Assembly (NCBI GenBank): GCA_001898385.1
Contig: MKTT01000055.1
Location: 731-64,730 of the forward strand
DNA from: Planctomycetales bacterium 71-10
Lineage (GTDB): Bacteria > Planctomycetota > Planctomycetia > Isosphaerales > Isosphaeraceae
Direction of reading: 5' to 3'
DNA: 64,000 nucleotides
Shown piece by piece: positions 8,136-16,940 of this stretch (within the stretch, counting starts at the first letter, position 1; every line of letters begins with the position of its first letter). The notes beneath the pieces were generated by a model, which saw only the letters and a list, made by a program, of their open reading frames with translations, had not been told where the DNA came from and did not search any database. A program made the position numbers and the translations under genes.

Positions 8136-10021
8136 AGCCCGCCCTCCTGCTTATCATTTGTAAAAGGCGAGATCACTTCGGATGACCCCCATGTATAACC
8201 CTGAGATTGGCGTTCGGGCGGAAGTAATTTGGGTTGGGCCTGAGTACGATTTGAGCAGGAGATTGAGGTAGTATGCATGGCGGCGTTCTGAATATTCCAT
8301 GTCAAATTCACATTCGTTATGGGCATTGGCACTTCGTCAAAACCACTCCTTGCTAACTTAATGGCCTTACCAAGTGTCAACCCGGGATTCCACAGTTTGG
8401 AGATATTGAAGTCCATGTCTATGACCACATCCTTGACGGAATCGAGAACGTGTTGAGCGTATTCGCCTTGCGAGGCCATTTGCCCGGGGTCTTTCCAGTC
8501 ATTTTGATAGAGTTTTAAGACATTCTCCACACCGCAAAGCGTATATGCCGTTCCTTCAAAGCCTACGGCGGGTTTTCTCACCGACAAAGTCCCTGAATTA
8601 ACGGGCACCCATACACCAACATCAACGGGCACTTGATAACCGGCCTTGATATAAGTGGGCATATTAAAAATCACCGTGCCGTCCAAGTCCAATGATATAC
8701 CGCTATCGCCAATCTCCGAGGACGACGTAGTCACATAACCCATTGGCGTGCTGATTTGTTGGGCGTAGGTTCCGGCCGAGTTGATATAAGTGATGGGCGG
8801 GTTGAATTCTCGGGCGAGTTTTTCGATAATGGAGGAATCTGTTATTTTATATGAACGATAAACAAGGGCATCGGCCGTATTGAGTGCGTATAGCTTATAC
8901 ATTACGAAGTCGGTAGCAGGGAGGGCTTGATCGAGTGTGACCGTCGTGTAATCCCCACTACTGGCCGTATTTGAGATAATCTCGCGTGTCACTACACTGT
9001 CAAAACCACTTACCACTGTTGTCGAAACTGCCAGAGTACCCTTAAGGTGAGATTGATCGAGTTCGTCGGCCCCCCAAGACTGGCCAGGATGATGGATGAC
9101 CACGGTCAGGGTGTCAGTAATCGTACAACTACCACTAGCCCTACTCTGTTTGGCGGCTTCCCAATCGGCTGGCGTCCACGATCCCACCGTAAAGTTTTCG
9201 ACCAGTCCGCCGTTCGACAAGGACAGCCATTTTGATTCCGTGCGGGGTTGACCGAGTAATTCAACCGCCCCATAACACTCACCGATATCCACATTAATAT
9301 TTGGGGGCATTACAAGATCATCGCAATTATTTAAGGTTAGGGTCTCTTCCACAAAATTTGACTTGCGGATAAACCGAATAACGCCATTTGGATCAACAAA
9401 CATGAAAACATCGGCATAAACACTATTTACAAAACTCTCAATTGCCGTGAGGGCTTTGGCACCACTAACTTGTAATGGCTGAGGAGGTAGCAAATCGAGC
9501 AAAGCGAGATCAGATAATGTGTTAGCAGGGAGGGTAAATGTGTCGCCACTCACCGTATAACCCCCCACCCCCTGCTCATGTATTGGGCCGGCGATTGTGG
9601 ACATCTCTAAACAGGCTTGGACGACCTCACCAACGGTCATACCGCTACGGCTGGCAAAATATAATTGATGATCTTGGGGGGCGTTAAACAGGGCGATATC
9701 AGTTTGGGTATTGGAGTCGATAAATGGTATTTTGTCGGCCTTATAACGTAAGTCAAACGCCTGGAATGTAGTTACCCATCCCTGAGTTGAATAATCTGTC
9801 CGGCGGGCCGTGAACAACCCACTAAACATAAGAACATCATCGATTAAAATCTGAACGTCTTTATTAATTAAATCAAAATCATTAGCAGGGAGGGTTCCAC
9901 GGCGGCGGACACAGGACAATTGACTATATCCCCCAAGACGTAGGTTGAGGGTCGCGGGCCAACAATTAATCTGGGCGGGACTGACTTCTACACCATCAAT
10001 TTTTATCGTCGTGTTTGGCAT
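8132..10021 (-). CDS. Putative tail hub / baseplate protein (629 aa)
   Basis: The start at ATG 10021 forms TAATG with the tape-measure stop; an upstream extension in the same frame has no ribosome binding site. The N terminus (TIKIDGVEVSPAQINCWP through VQILIDDVLMFSGLF) looks like the hub beta domains that follow the tape measure in siphovirus-like tails, and the later part is beta-rich. The assignment rests mainly on position and size. Several dispersed motifs are read in frame (LPAND, LPANT, LPATD, EQGVG, and KQEGG at the C terminus). Confidence 0.6.
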   Translation of the reverse strand: MPNTTIKIDGVEVSPAQINCWPATLNLRLGGYSQLSCVRRRGTLPANDFDLINKDVQILIDDVLMFSGLFTARRTDYSTQGWVTTFQAFDLRYKADKIPFIDSNTQTDIALFNAPQDHQLYFASRSGMTVGEVVQACLEMSTIAGPIHEQGVGGYTVSGDTFTLPANTLSDLALLDLLPPQPLQVSGAKALTAIESFVNSVYADVFMFVDPNGVIRFIRKSNFVEETLTLNNCDDLVMPPNINVDIGECYGAVELLGQPRTESKWLSLSNGGLVENFTVGSWTPADWEAAKQSRASGSCTITDTLTVVIHHPGQSWGADELDQSHLKGTLAVSTTVVSGFDSVVTREIISNTASSGDYTTVTLDQALPATDFVMYKLYALNTADALVYRSYKITDSSIIEKLAREFNPPITYINSAGTYAQQISTPMGYVTTSSSEIGDSGISLDLDGTVIFNMPTYIKAGYQVPVDVGVWVPVNSGTLSVRKPAVGFEGTAYTLCGVENVLKLYQNDWKDPGQMASQGEYAQHVLDSVKDVVIDMDFNISKLWNPGLTLGKAIKLARSGFDEVPMPITNVNLTWNIQNAAMHTTSISCSNRTQAQPKLLPPERQSQGYTWGSSEVISPFTNDKQEGGL

Positions 10022-11601
10022 TAGTATCCATTTCCAAAATACATGAGATCGGGCACGGTTTGGGCGTTTTGTCGTGCAGTGGCCCACCGATTATCATTTC
10101 TGTTTTGGTTATCGGCCAACATCTGTTGATTGACAATTACCTGCTGAATCGCGGTAAACATTGCATCGCCTTCCATCTGACCATTCCCTACGCCCATTTG
10201 CGTGTACATCAAGGCTTCGGTTAATTGATTGGATGACAAGTCTACGCCGAATGACTGGGCTACTTGGCCAATCTCCTTTTTCTTCCTACGATCACGCCTT
10301 CCCGCATTCAGTTGCATGTCTTCTAAGGTAGATTCAATTAACCCATCATCATAGGCCCTGCCGTTATCATCAAATGCCAATGCCACATCCAGGGGAGTAT
10401 TCAATCCCTCGAATGGGTTATTGGACATAGGCATTAATGCTTTGTTGATTTTTTCCTGGGCTTCTTTGGCCTTATCAGCGGCTTCTTTGATGTTTTTCTC
10501 TATCCGGGCATCTTGTGCAGTGCGTTGGGCGTTGTCAAACCTTTCAGCCTCAGCCTGTAATTCATCTTCGATTTTTTGAAAGACTTCACCAAATATTTTG
10601 CCAAGATCACTGGAACCCAAGGCTTTGGCGAGTTGATCGACGGCACCTTTATTCCCCGTCAGCACTGCATCACCAACCAGATTGGCCGCATCACTGGCAA
10701 TCCGACCGCGAATATCTTCCTGGATTTTCTTGACCTTGTCCAACTGCTTTGTGTAGGCCGACGTAATCGCATTCATCTGGCCGACGTCCGTAACCCCATC
10801 CAAGGCTTGAGCATAATCTTTATTGACTTGTTCCCAGAGACTTGCGGCCCCCTTCAACTCCTCAGATTTCGCCACCATTTTATTTGTTACAGATGCAATA
10901 ACCTCATCGGTCTTACCCGCGAGTTCATCTTGTAAAATATCGGATGCCTTTTTGGATGCTTCGGCGGCTTCCTTAGTTTGGATGGCGGCTAGTTTCTCGG
11001 CATTCGCTTTGGCTTCTTTAGCTGAGGCGGAATCTTTTTCAAGTTGAGTATTTTCGGCCAGACGTTGATTGTAGTCGATTAATTCATCATCCGTGAGATA
11101 TCCTTTTTCCGCAGCCTTTTCCATCCATTCTGTGTTTGACTTGATCGCGGCGGTAAATTGATTGAGCTTGTCCGTAGTCTGGGGAATGGCGTTTTGTTGT
11201 TCGCCCAACGTGGCCAGCCAATCACCAACAGGTTTTTTCAACGCGAGATAGGCAGTTGCGGCAATCGTCAGGGCACCAGCTAGACCGGCACCACCACCAA
11301 TCGCCATAGCAAGACCTTCAAGGTTGTTCGCGATGCCCATAATTCCCGCAGCCTGGAAATCCTGCACAATACGGCCGGTTTGGAGGGCGGCTTGACCGAA
11401 TTTGCTTTGCGAGTCTTTGGCTTTATCCGTGGACGAGGACAATTTATTGAGTGCAGCAGTCCCCTGTTTTTCCATATCGGCGATATCTTGCATTGCGAAT
11501 TCCGCAGCATCGCCAATAGTTTTAACGGCGGTCTTAGCCTTTGTGCTTTCATCCTGGACCTTGCTAAAATCCGCCCCTAATTTAATCTGATCGTCTGCCA
11601 T
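10021..11601 (-). CDS. Tail tape measure protein (526 aa)
   Basis: Largely alpha-helical, Ala/Lys/Gln-rich, with coiled coils at both ends and a central hydrophobic stretch (GIANNLEGLAMAIGGGAGLA, then GALTIAATAYLAL) typical of tape measure proteins. These set tail length and can form the DNA ejection channel. At 526 residues it is short, implying a short tail if long-tailed. It lies between the tail completion genes and the hub, as expected. The dispersed motif precedes the start and provides the Shine-Dalgarno. I found no copy inside the gene. Confidence 0.75.
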   Translation of the reverse strand: MADDQIKLGADFSKVQDESTKAKTAVKTIGDAAEFAMQDIADMEKQGTAALNKLSSSTDKAKDSQSKFGQAALQTGRIVQDFQAAGIMGIANNLEGLAMAIGGGAGLAGALTIAATAYLALKKPVGDWLATLGEQQNAIPQTTDKLNQFTAAIKSNTEWMEKAAEKGYLTDDELIDYNQRLAENTQLEKDSASAKEAKANAEKLAAIQTKEAAEASKKASDILQDELAGKTDEVIASVTNKMVAKSEELKGAASLWEQVNKDYAQALDGVTDVGQMNAITSAYTKQLDKVKKIQEDIRGRIASDAANLVGDAVLTGNKGAVDQLAKALGSSDLGKIFGEVFQKIEDELQAEAERFDNAQRTAQDARIEKNIKEAADKAKEAQEKINKALMPMSNNPFEGLNTPLDVALAFDDNGRAYDDGLIESTLEDMQLNAGRRDRRKKKEIGQVAQSFGVDLSSNQLTEALMYTQMGVGNGQMEGDAMFTAIQQVIVNQQMLADNQNRNDNRWATARQNAQTVPDLMYFGNGY

Positions 11602-11619
11602 AACCCATCCCCTGCTAAC

Positions 11620-12222
11620 TTATTTTGTGACGTGAGTGCGAATATAGTCGCGTAGCCAATTAGTAGCCATCACCTTAGCCTTGGCCATACCCGCCGGTCG
11701 CACACCCCGAATGTCTCGTTTGGGAAATAAAAACCGTAAGAACGGGATTCCCTTAACATTGACGACGTCTTTCCAGGCCCCCACGGCAGTCCATATACGT
11801 CGAGTGGGATCAACCAAAAATGATGTGACCAAGTTTGTAATGACCCTACTGGCATAACCTCGCGGGGCCAAAGGAGGGCCGGTCAATTGTAAGTATTCCT
11901 CATATGATAAATTGTTGTGCAACCCACTCGCCCAAGGCCCAAACCCCGAAAACTTACCCTTTTTGGCATTGCCCTTGGCATTATTTCTCATGCGTTTGGC
12001 GTCGGCAGATTTACCACGAATATCCACGACTTCACGCCGAGGACGGTAGCTCACAGGTAATAGTGGTTGTGAGTCTTTACCCAACCCGGCCATTACGCCT
12101 TTACGGTTATCTTCCTCAATTAGTTTCTCAAAGCCAAACATCAGGGTCGTGGCGTCGATGTGCTCAAGTTTGTCCAATTTTTTGATCAAGTTATTGCAAC
12201 CCGATAGGTCGACGAATGCCAT
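11620..12222 (-). CDS. Putative tail completion / virion morphogenesis protein (200 aa)
   Basis: Basic protein beginning MAFVDLSGCNNLIKKLDKLE. It contains GPPLAPRGYASRVITNL, resembling the phage virion-morphogenesis or gp10-like head-tail joining proteins that precede the tape measure. Position between the tail tube and tape measure genes supports a tail assembly or completion role. No dispersed motif was seen within it. Confidence 0.45.
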   Translation of the reverse strand: MAFVDLSGCNNLIKKLDKLEHIDATTLMFGFEKLIEEDNRKGVMAGLGKDSQPLLPVSYRPRREVVDIRGKSADAKRMRNNAKGNAKKGKFSGFGPWASGLHNNLSYEEYLQLTGPPLAPRGYASRVITNLVTSFLVDPTRRIWTAVGAWKDVVNVKGIPFLRFLFPKRDIRGVRPAGMAKAKVMATNWLRDYIRTHVTK

Positions 12223-12234
12223 TGGCTAAAGCCC

Positions 12235-13071
12235 TTAAATATTAAATGTAACCTTGAACTTACGCCACCAGTTTTTCGCCGTTTGCCAGATTGTATTAGC
12301 AGGAGGGGGCTTGGTCGATTGGCGGAATGTGTAGTTGAGCACTGTATTGTTTACCCCTGAGTTGACCGGCACATTGACTTGAGAGGGGTTGATAACTTGG
12401 GTGTTCACGGTGGATGTCGGCCTACGCATAGCCTTTAACAATTGCTCGGATGTACGCCACCCACTAAACCGACCTTCACGAATGGCCTGTTCGATTTCCC
12501 GTTTTGTCACATCAGTCATAATGTCAATATATTTGGTGGTCTGTTTACCCTCTTTGAACAATGGTAGGGGACCAAATTCAGTATTAGCAGGGGGTTGTTC
12601 GATTGGGATTAGTTTCTTAATTTGTTTATCAGCCTGAGCTTTTACCCATGCAATGCCTTTAGGTGACAACCCAATAACATCAAACCTTTTACCGCGTTGA
12701 CGATGATAATCCAAAATCGTGAAAAATGAACCATCGGGCGAATTGGGATCAAACCGCCAGAAGAACAATCCGCGATCAGCTAATGCCCTCCCTGCTAATA
12801 GACTACGCACACGCGATAGCTCATGGCCCGGTGTCAGGTACTTAGCGTTGGGATCGCCCTTACCATCCGGGGTCATTGCCGATCGGCGACGTTTACGGGT
12901 TGAGGGGCGAACGCGAGGAAGTTTACCACCGTAGATGTTAAGCCCGGCCTCTAACTCTTTGTCTTTACGTTTTAGCCCTAACTCAACGACGATTTCCCAA
13001 TATCTTTTGCGTTGGTCGGTAGGCACATAAGGGATGGGCCATCTCAGCACGTAATAATCTTTGACTGCCAT
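12235..13071 (-). CDS. Hypothetical late protein (278 aa)
   Basis: ATG 13071 (MAVKDYYVLRWPIPYVP) follows the dispersed motif, whose GGGGGG tail is the ribosome binding site. The N-terminal half is very basic (RPSTRKRRRSAM). The C-terminal region is a Val/Asn-rich linker ending in WQTAKNWWRKFKV. Three dispersed motifs are in frame: RSLLAGRAL, QPPANTE and KPPPANT. No family is recognised. It sits between the tail tube and tail completion genes and may be a tail assembly chaperone replacement or minor tail protein. Confidence 0.5.
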   Translation of the reverse strand: MAVKDYYVLRWPIPYVPTDQRKRYWEIVVELGLKRKDKELEAGLNIYGGKLPRVRPSTRKRRRSAMTPDGKGDPNAKYLTPGHELSRVRSLLAGRALADRGLFFWRFDPNSPDGSFFTILDYHRQRGKRFDVIGLSPKGIAWVKAQADKQIKKLIPIEQPPANTEFGPLPLFKEGKQTTKYIDIMTDVTKREIEQAIREGRFSGWRTSEQLLKAMRRPTSTVNTQVINPSQVNVPVNSGVNNTVLNYTFRQSTKPPPANTIWQTAKNWWRKFKVTFNI

Positions 13072-13092
13072 AACCCACCCCCCTGCTGACAA

Positions 13093-14064
13093 TTACCATC
13101 CGGTTGTTGCAAAGCTAATGTCACTACCAAGCGTGGCATCTTCCATCGCACTAAATGTACCAGTCCGCATAACAGGATTTGCGAGTGTAAACGAATCATC
13201 CATCGAATCCCAAGTACAACGCGGTAGACTAAATGTCAGGGTTTTGGACGAATTGTTGAACTTGACTTCGCCCGCAAACTCGACACCGTTATAGTAATTG
13301 GCTTTGTCCGTTGAGGCAGACTTGAGATAGAGATTGCTCACTTGAACGGTTGATGTTCGGCCCGTACCCCTGATCATTCGTGGGTAATTTGCCTCGAAAT
13401 ATGTTGGGGTTAGGCTATTGGCTACCGTGATTTGCACACCCTCGAAATCCGTCCGCGAAGTGCCAATCTTTAGCCCGCCCTCCAAATCCGAGAATAGGAA
13501 CACATCACAACCGAAATCATCCGAGTCAGGTTCGGGGAAATCGGCTGAACTTGGGGTAAAAATCCCACCACCCTGAACTTGCAATGTGAATGTCGCCCCG
13601 GTCTGGGTGCCAGCGGCGGCGTTGACGGTCAGGTTTGTGACTTTCAGACCTTTATAGCCCTCGAAAACGTACTGACCATTGGAACCTTCGTAGGCATGCA
13701 CCAGGGCAAATGATGGAAGTTCGCCGACAGGATTATAATCGTTGGCGTCCGTTGTAACCCAAGGCTCATCGCGATCGTCGTTGATGGGCGTCAGGGCACA
13801 ATGTAGGAGGAATTTGGTGACTGCATTTGGGCGAAGTGGGGTGGTTAGTGAACCCTCAATCTGAGACTGATCACTTTTACGGCACTTACGCATGTTGGTT
13901 AGGGATGACTGGATATAACCACTGATCGGAGTATTGTTGACCTTTACAGCATTATCGCCAGTGATTTCAAAATAAAAGGCATTCGTTCCAATTACAACGT
14001 CTTCCCCGGACGGAACAACACCATAAGCGGATTCTTGCACTACCACAGCATATTGACGGGCCAT
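13093..14064 (-). CDS. Putative major tail tube protein (323 aa)
   Basis: Beta-rich protein beginning MARQYAVVVQESAYGVVPSG, a pattern shared by many phage tail tube proteins, and containing IEGSLTTPLRPNAVTKFLLH, the conserved stretch around the tube-forming sheet. AAAGGAT lies seven bases before the start. The place between the tail terminator and the tape measure region fits. No dispersed motif occurs inside, as with the capsid gene: the two presumed most abundant virion proteins lack it. Confidence 0.7.
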   Translation of the reverse strand: MARQYAVVVQESAYGVVPSGEDVVIGTNAFYFEITGDNAVKVNNTPISGYIQSSLTNMRKCRKSDQSQIEGSLTTPLRPNAVTKFLLHCALTPINDDRDEPWVTTDANDYNPVGELPSFALVHAYEGSNGQYVFEGYKGLKVTNLTVNAAAGTQTGATFTLQVQGGGIFTPSSADFPEPDSDDFGCDVFLFSDLEGGLKIGTSRTDFEGVQITVANSLTPTYFEANYPRMIRGTGRTSTVQVSNLYLKSASTDKANYYNGVEFAGEVKFNNSSKTLTFSLPRCTWDSMDDSFTLANPVMRTGTFSAMEDATLGSDISFATTGW

Positions 14065-14069
14065 AATTA

Positions 14070-14582
14070 TTATCCTTTATTTTTGTTCAAACTCTTAGAA
14101 ATATTTAACTGAATACGGGCGACATAAACCCACGAACTATCTTCTTTGTTTCCCGGGTGGGCGGCCATCGGGTCGCTCATTAATGGTTCGCCAGTGTCCG
14201 CACCTAGTTCACGTAGTCGATATTTGATAGCATCACGTTTTACCTTGTCGGCAGGATAAAATACGGCCTCAATAGCCTCCCAAACATCAAGGCAATCTAA
14301 AATATTTGGGCTCATGCCATTGCCGATCGAAGGAAGCCAACACGAGATTCCGAGGATTAACGCCCCACCCTGTTTGTCGGGGGTTTTGGGGTTTTGCGGG
14401 CCTAGACCGAGTTCAATCCGGATACCAGTATCACCATTTTGGGCGGGCGGATAAAAACCCTCCTGCTTATATCCAACATCCCAGGCATTGCCAAAAACAC
14501 TGAGCATTGTGGGATCGGACTGTAATAGCTCAACCATATACTCGTAAATTTTTGATCGTGACCCCCTGTCAACGCCAACCAT
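14070..14582 (-). CDS. Putative tail terminator protein (170 aa)
   Basis: Begins MVGVDRGSRSKIYEYMVELL. The helix at the start, the central beta strands (GIRIELGLGPQNP, ALILGISCWLP) and the final strand VYVARIQLNIS match the small alpha/beta fold of tail terminators that cap the tail tube. Position directly upstream of the tail tube gene supports this. The dispersed motif is read as YKQEGFY. Confidence 0.5.
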   Translation of the reverse strand: MVGVDRGSRSKIYEYMVELLQSDPTMLSVFGNAWDVGYKQEGFYPPAQNGDTGIRIELGLGPQNPKTPDKQGGALILGISCWLPSIGNGMSPNILDCLDVWEAIEAVFYPADKVKRDAIKYRLRELGADTGEPLMSDPMAAHPGNKEDSSWVYVARIQLNISKSLNKNKG

Positions 14583-14584
14583 TT

Positions 14585-15412
14585 TTAATATCTCCGAGTC
14601 ACGGTAACGCCCATGTTAATACGTACATCCGCAAGACCATCGCCATTGGTGTCAATCTCGGCCGGTGTGCAAATAATGAGGTTTTCGGCCATCCGGCTAT
14701 ACTCTTCGGCCAAACTGAGTTGATCTTTGATATTCCCGGAAATCGCACTGCGTAGCAGAATTTTAGACAAACAAAAATAGACCATCGCAAGGCGTAATTG
14801 TCGGCCACCGGGAGTTGTTAGCAAAAGGTGGTTTTGGGCGAGATGATCGGCAAGCCATTTAGGGCCAACATCAGAATAATCCCAGAATGGCACATAAAAC
14901 GACGCGGGATCATTGCGACAACCGCCCGGCCGATAACTTTGCAAAATATGGGTGTCTAACCACTCACGGGCTTGGGCCATATATTCTGCATAACCCGTCC
15001 CATCGGTTTTGGTCTTACCTAGTTTTTGTTCGATTTGCCAAAACTCACTTTGTAAATCACTACTGGTAAGATATGTTGGTCGGAATTCCTGTTCGCCGGG
15101 ACTGTCTTCCAATTCGATTTGAAATTCGGCAATCGGCGTTCCATCGGCCAACACCAACGCCAAATAGACCCCCGGTTGTAATTCGAGGGCCGGAAAGTCA
15201 ATCCCGATAGTGGCGGTTGCAAAATCAAGCCATTGAGCAGGGAGGGTTGTTAGTACGGGAGTATTTTGGCCGGCATAGACTTGACAAGTCAAAATCTCCT
15301 CACCCGTATAGCTGTCATCGGCCTCATAGCCACCATCCACATCACGACGACGGGCGACCAGCTTAATCGACTGACCGGGCATATTACGTTTTCGGATGAT
15401 TGTATGGGCCAT
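14585..15412 (-). CDS. Putative head-tail connector region protein (275 aa)
   Basis: Two parts: a beta-rich N-terminal domain (to about residue 120) and a helical C-terminal domain with WDYSDVGPKWLADHLAQ. It ends with the calcium-loop-like DTNGDGLADVRI. It lies between capsid and tail terminator, the usual place of adaptor and stopper proteins, and may combine two of these. The dispersed motif is read as TLPAQW; another copy is the ribosome binding site. No family was recognised. Confidence 0.45.
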   Translation of the reverse strand: MAHTIIRKRNMPGQSIKLVARRRDVDGGYEADDSYTGEEILTCQVYAGQNTPVLTTLPAQWLDFATATIGIDFPALELQPGVYLALVLADGTPIAEFQIELEDSPGEQEFRPTYLTSSDLQSEFWQIEQKLGKTKTDGTGYAEYMAQAREWLDTHILQSYRPGGCRNDPASFYVPFWDYSDVGPKWLADHLAQNHLLLTTPGGRQLRLAMVYFCLSKILLRSAISGNIKDQLSLAEEYSRMAENLIICTPAEIDTNGDGLADVRINMGVTVTRRY

Positions 15413-15494
15413 ATACCTCTATCCCCTGCTCACTCTGTTAGGCGTTAGCCAAAAACAAGCCCCCACCACCACACAGGATGATGAGGGCCGAGTC

Positions 15495-16367
15495 TTAGCT
15501 GTTGACGACGTAGATGCTGCCGATCCGCTTGGTATTGGCACCTAGTACCGCAACTCCATAGACGAGTAGCTGTTTGACAACCGTGCCAAATTGGAGGGCA
15601 ACCCGGTCGGTCTCGACGGCCCCTAGCTGTTGGGCGAAGTTAATAGCCTTGCCCTGGCCAAACACACAGTAGGCGTTACCGCTATTTACGGGGAGGTTAT
15701 TGCTCACGAAAACATTAAAGCCCGCACACATGCCACGGAAACCGGGGGTTGTGCTGGCGGTAGTACCAAGGCGAGCAAGGGTTAGCACCGCATCACCTAG
15801 TTCGCTCGCGTGGGTAAACTCGGCCGACTTACGTAGATAACCATAAGCCTTGGGCGTTAGTACGATCCAACGGTCAAGGTCGGTAACACCCTGAGTATCG
15901 AGTGCGGCACCGGCATCGACGATCTTTTCGTAGATTTTGACAGTGGTTAGATCGAGTGCGGCCCCGGCGGAACCAGTCAGTTTGTTGGCCGAGTCGGCAG
16001 ATGTATGGGTTGCAAAAATCGAAGTGTCGACGGCCTTGCTAACCCCATAGCTACCCTCACGGATTAGGGTTGGGATTGCTTGTGGTGAGGTCTGGACGAT
16101 ATCAAAGTCCTCAACCTGGATGAGCCACGCCTTTTTGTTGGTTAGGGCGAGGTTTGCGGCGGCGATGGTCGCGTCGGATACGGTCATGTTGGTGCCAGGA
16201 GTGTAATCGCTGGCGGTGATAGTACCGGCGGTAAGGATTTTTACGTTGCCATAACCATCCACGATCGAGGAGGCGTCATCGACAAAGTTCATACCGACGT
16301 TGACGGCGTAAAAGTTATCGATAAATGCCCCGGTCCATAGGTCTTGTTTGACGATTGAGTTTGCCAT
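15495..16367 (-). CDS. Major capsid protein
   Basis: ATG 16367 is preferred: AAAGGAA lies eight bases upstream, while a TTG at 16373 is too near. The 290-residue product (MANSIVKQDLWTGAFIDNFY...) has the features of P22-type/HK97-fold coat proteins: an N-terminal arm, NKKAWLIQVEDFDIVQTSPQ, and a spine-helix region VSKAVDTSIFATHT. It stands directly after a scaffold-like gene. It uses a conventional Shine-Dalgarno and contains no copy of the dispersed motif. Confidence 0.82.
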   Translation of the reverse strand: MANSIVKQDLWTGAFIDNFYAVNVGMNFVDDASSIVDGYGNVKILTAGTITASDYTPGTNMTVSDATIAAANLALTNKKAWLIQVEDFDIVQTSPQAIPTLIREGSYGVSKAVDTSIFATHTSADSANKLTGSAGAALDLTTVKIYEKIVDAGAALDTQGVTDLDRWIVLTPKAYGYLRKSAEFTHASELGDAVLTLARLGTTASTTPGFRGMCAGFNVFVSNNLPVNSGNAYCVFGQGKAINFAQQLGAVETDRVALQFGTVVKQLLVYGVAVLGANTKRIGSIYVVNS

Positions 16368-16394
16368 TTTCAAATTCCTTTGGGCGAATGCCCC

Positions 16395-16934
16395 TTATAG
16401 CGATAGTCTTTTATTTGTTTGGACAGATTTATCGGGGTGTTGTCCCCTACCACTACCCTTGGCAGGTGATGGCATCAGGCTAAATGACCGATTAGCTACC
16501 GGACTGTCCGAATTACCCTCGGGACCGGGGACGGCGGATTCATCAACCCGCAAATATGTCTTCGATTTAATGAGATTATCAATTACAGTGCCTAGTTTTT
16601 CCTCGTCAACCTCATCACTATCAACTGACCACCCGCTGAGGGCAAAGGCATCATCTAGGGCTTCAGCTTTGATTTTGTCTTGGGCGAGTTTGGCGAATAC
16701 GTCTTTGTGACTTCGCAGGCGGATTGTATGTTCGAGTTCGGCAATTTTTTGGGCGGATTCGTCGGGCCGGGATACTAGCTCATCATAAGAGGTTTGCAGG
16801 GTGAATAGCTGTCCCTCTAGCTGGGCGACTTTATCCTTATATTGCTTGGCCTGTTTACGGTATTTCGCGGCTTCGGCGTTGGGATCACCCTGCTTAGGTT
16901 TTTCAACTTCTACGTTTTCGACTTCATCTGACAT
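16395..16934 (-). CDS. Capsid scaffold protein (179 aa)
   Basis: ATG 16934 (MSDEVENVEVEKPKQGDPNA) is chosen over a GTG six bases earlier because of spacing from GAGGAA. A long central coiled coil (KYRKQAKQYKDKVAQLEGQL onward) lies between acidic and Pro/Ser-rich ends, the typical make-up of phage scaffolds. It is directly upstream of the capsid gene and downstream of portal, as in HK97- and P22-like head modules. Confidence 0.75.
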   Translation of the reverse strand: MSDEVENVEVEKPKQGDPNAEAAKYRKQAKQYKDKVAQLEGQLFTLQTSYDELVSRPDESAQKIAELEHTIRLRSHKDVFAKLAQDKIKAEALDDAFALSGWSVDSDEVDEEKLGTVIDNLIKSKTYLRVDESAVPGPEGNSDSPVANRSFSLMPSPAKGSGRGQHPDKSVQTNKRLSL

Positions 16935-16940
16935 ATTCAC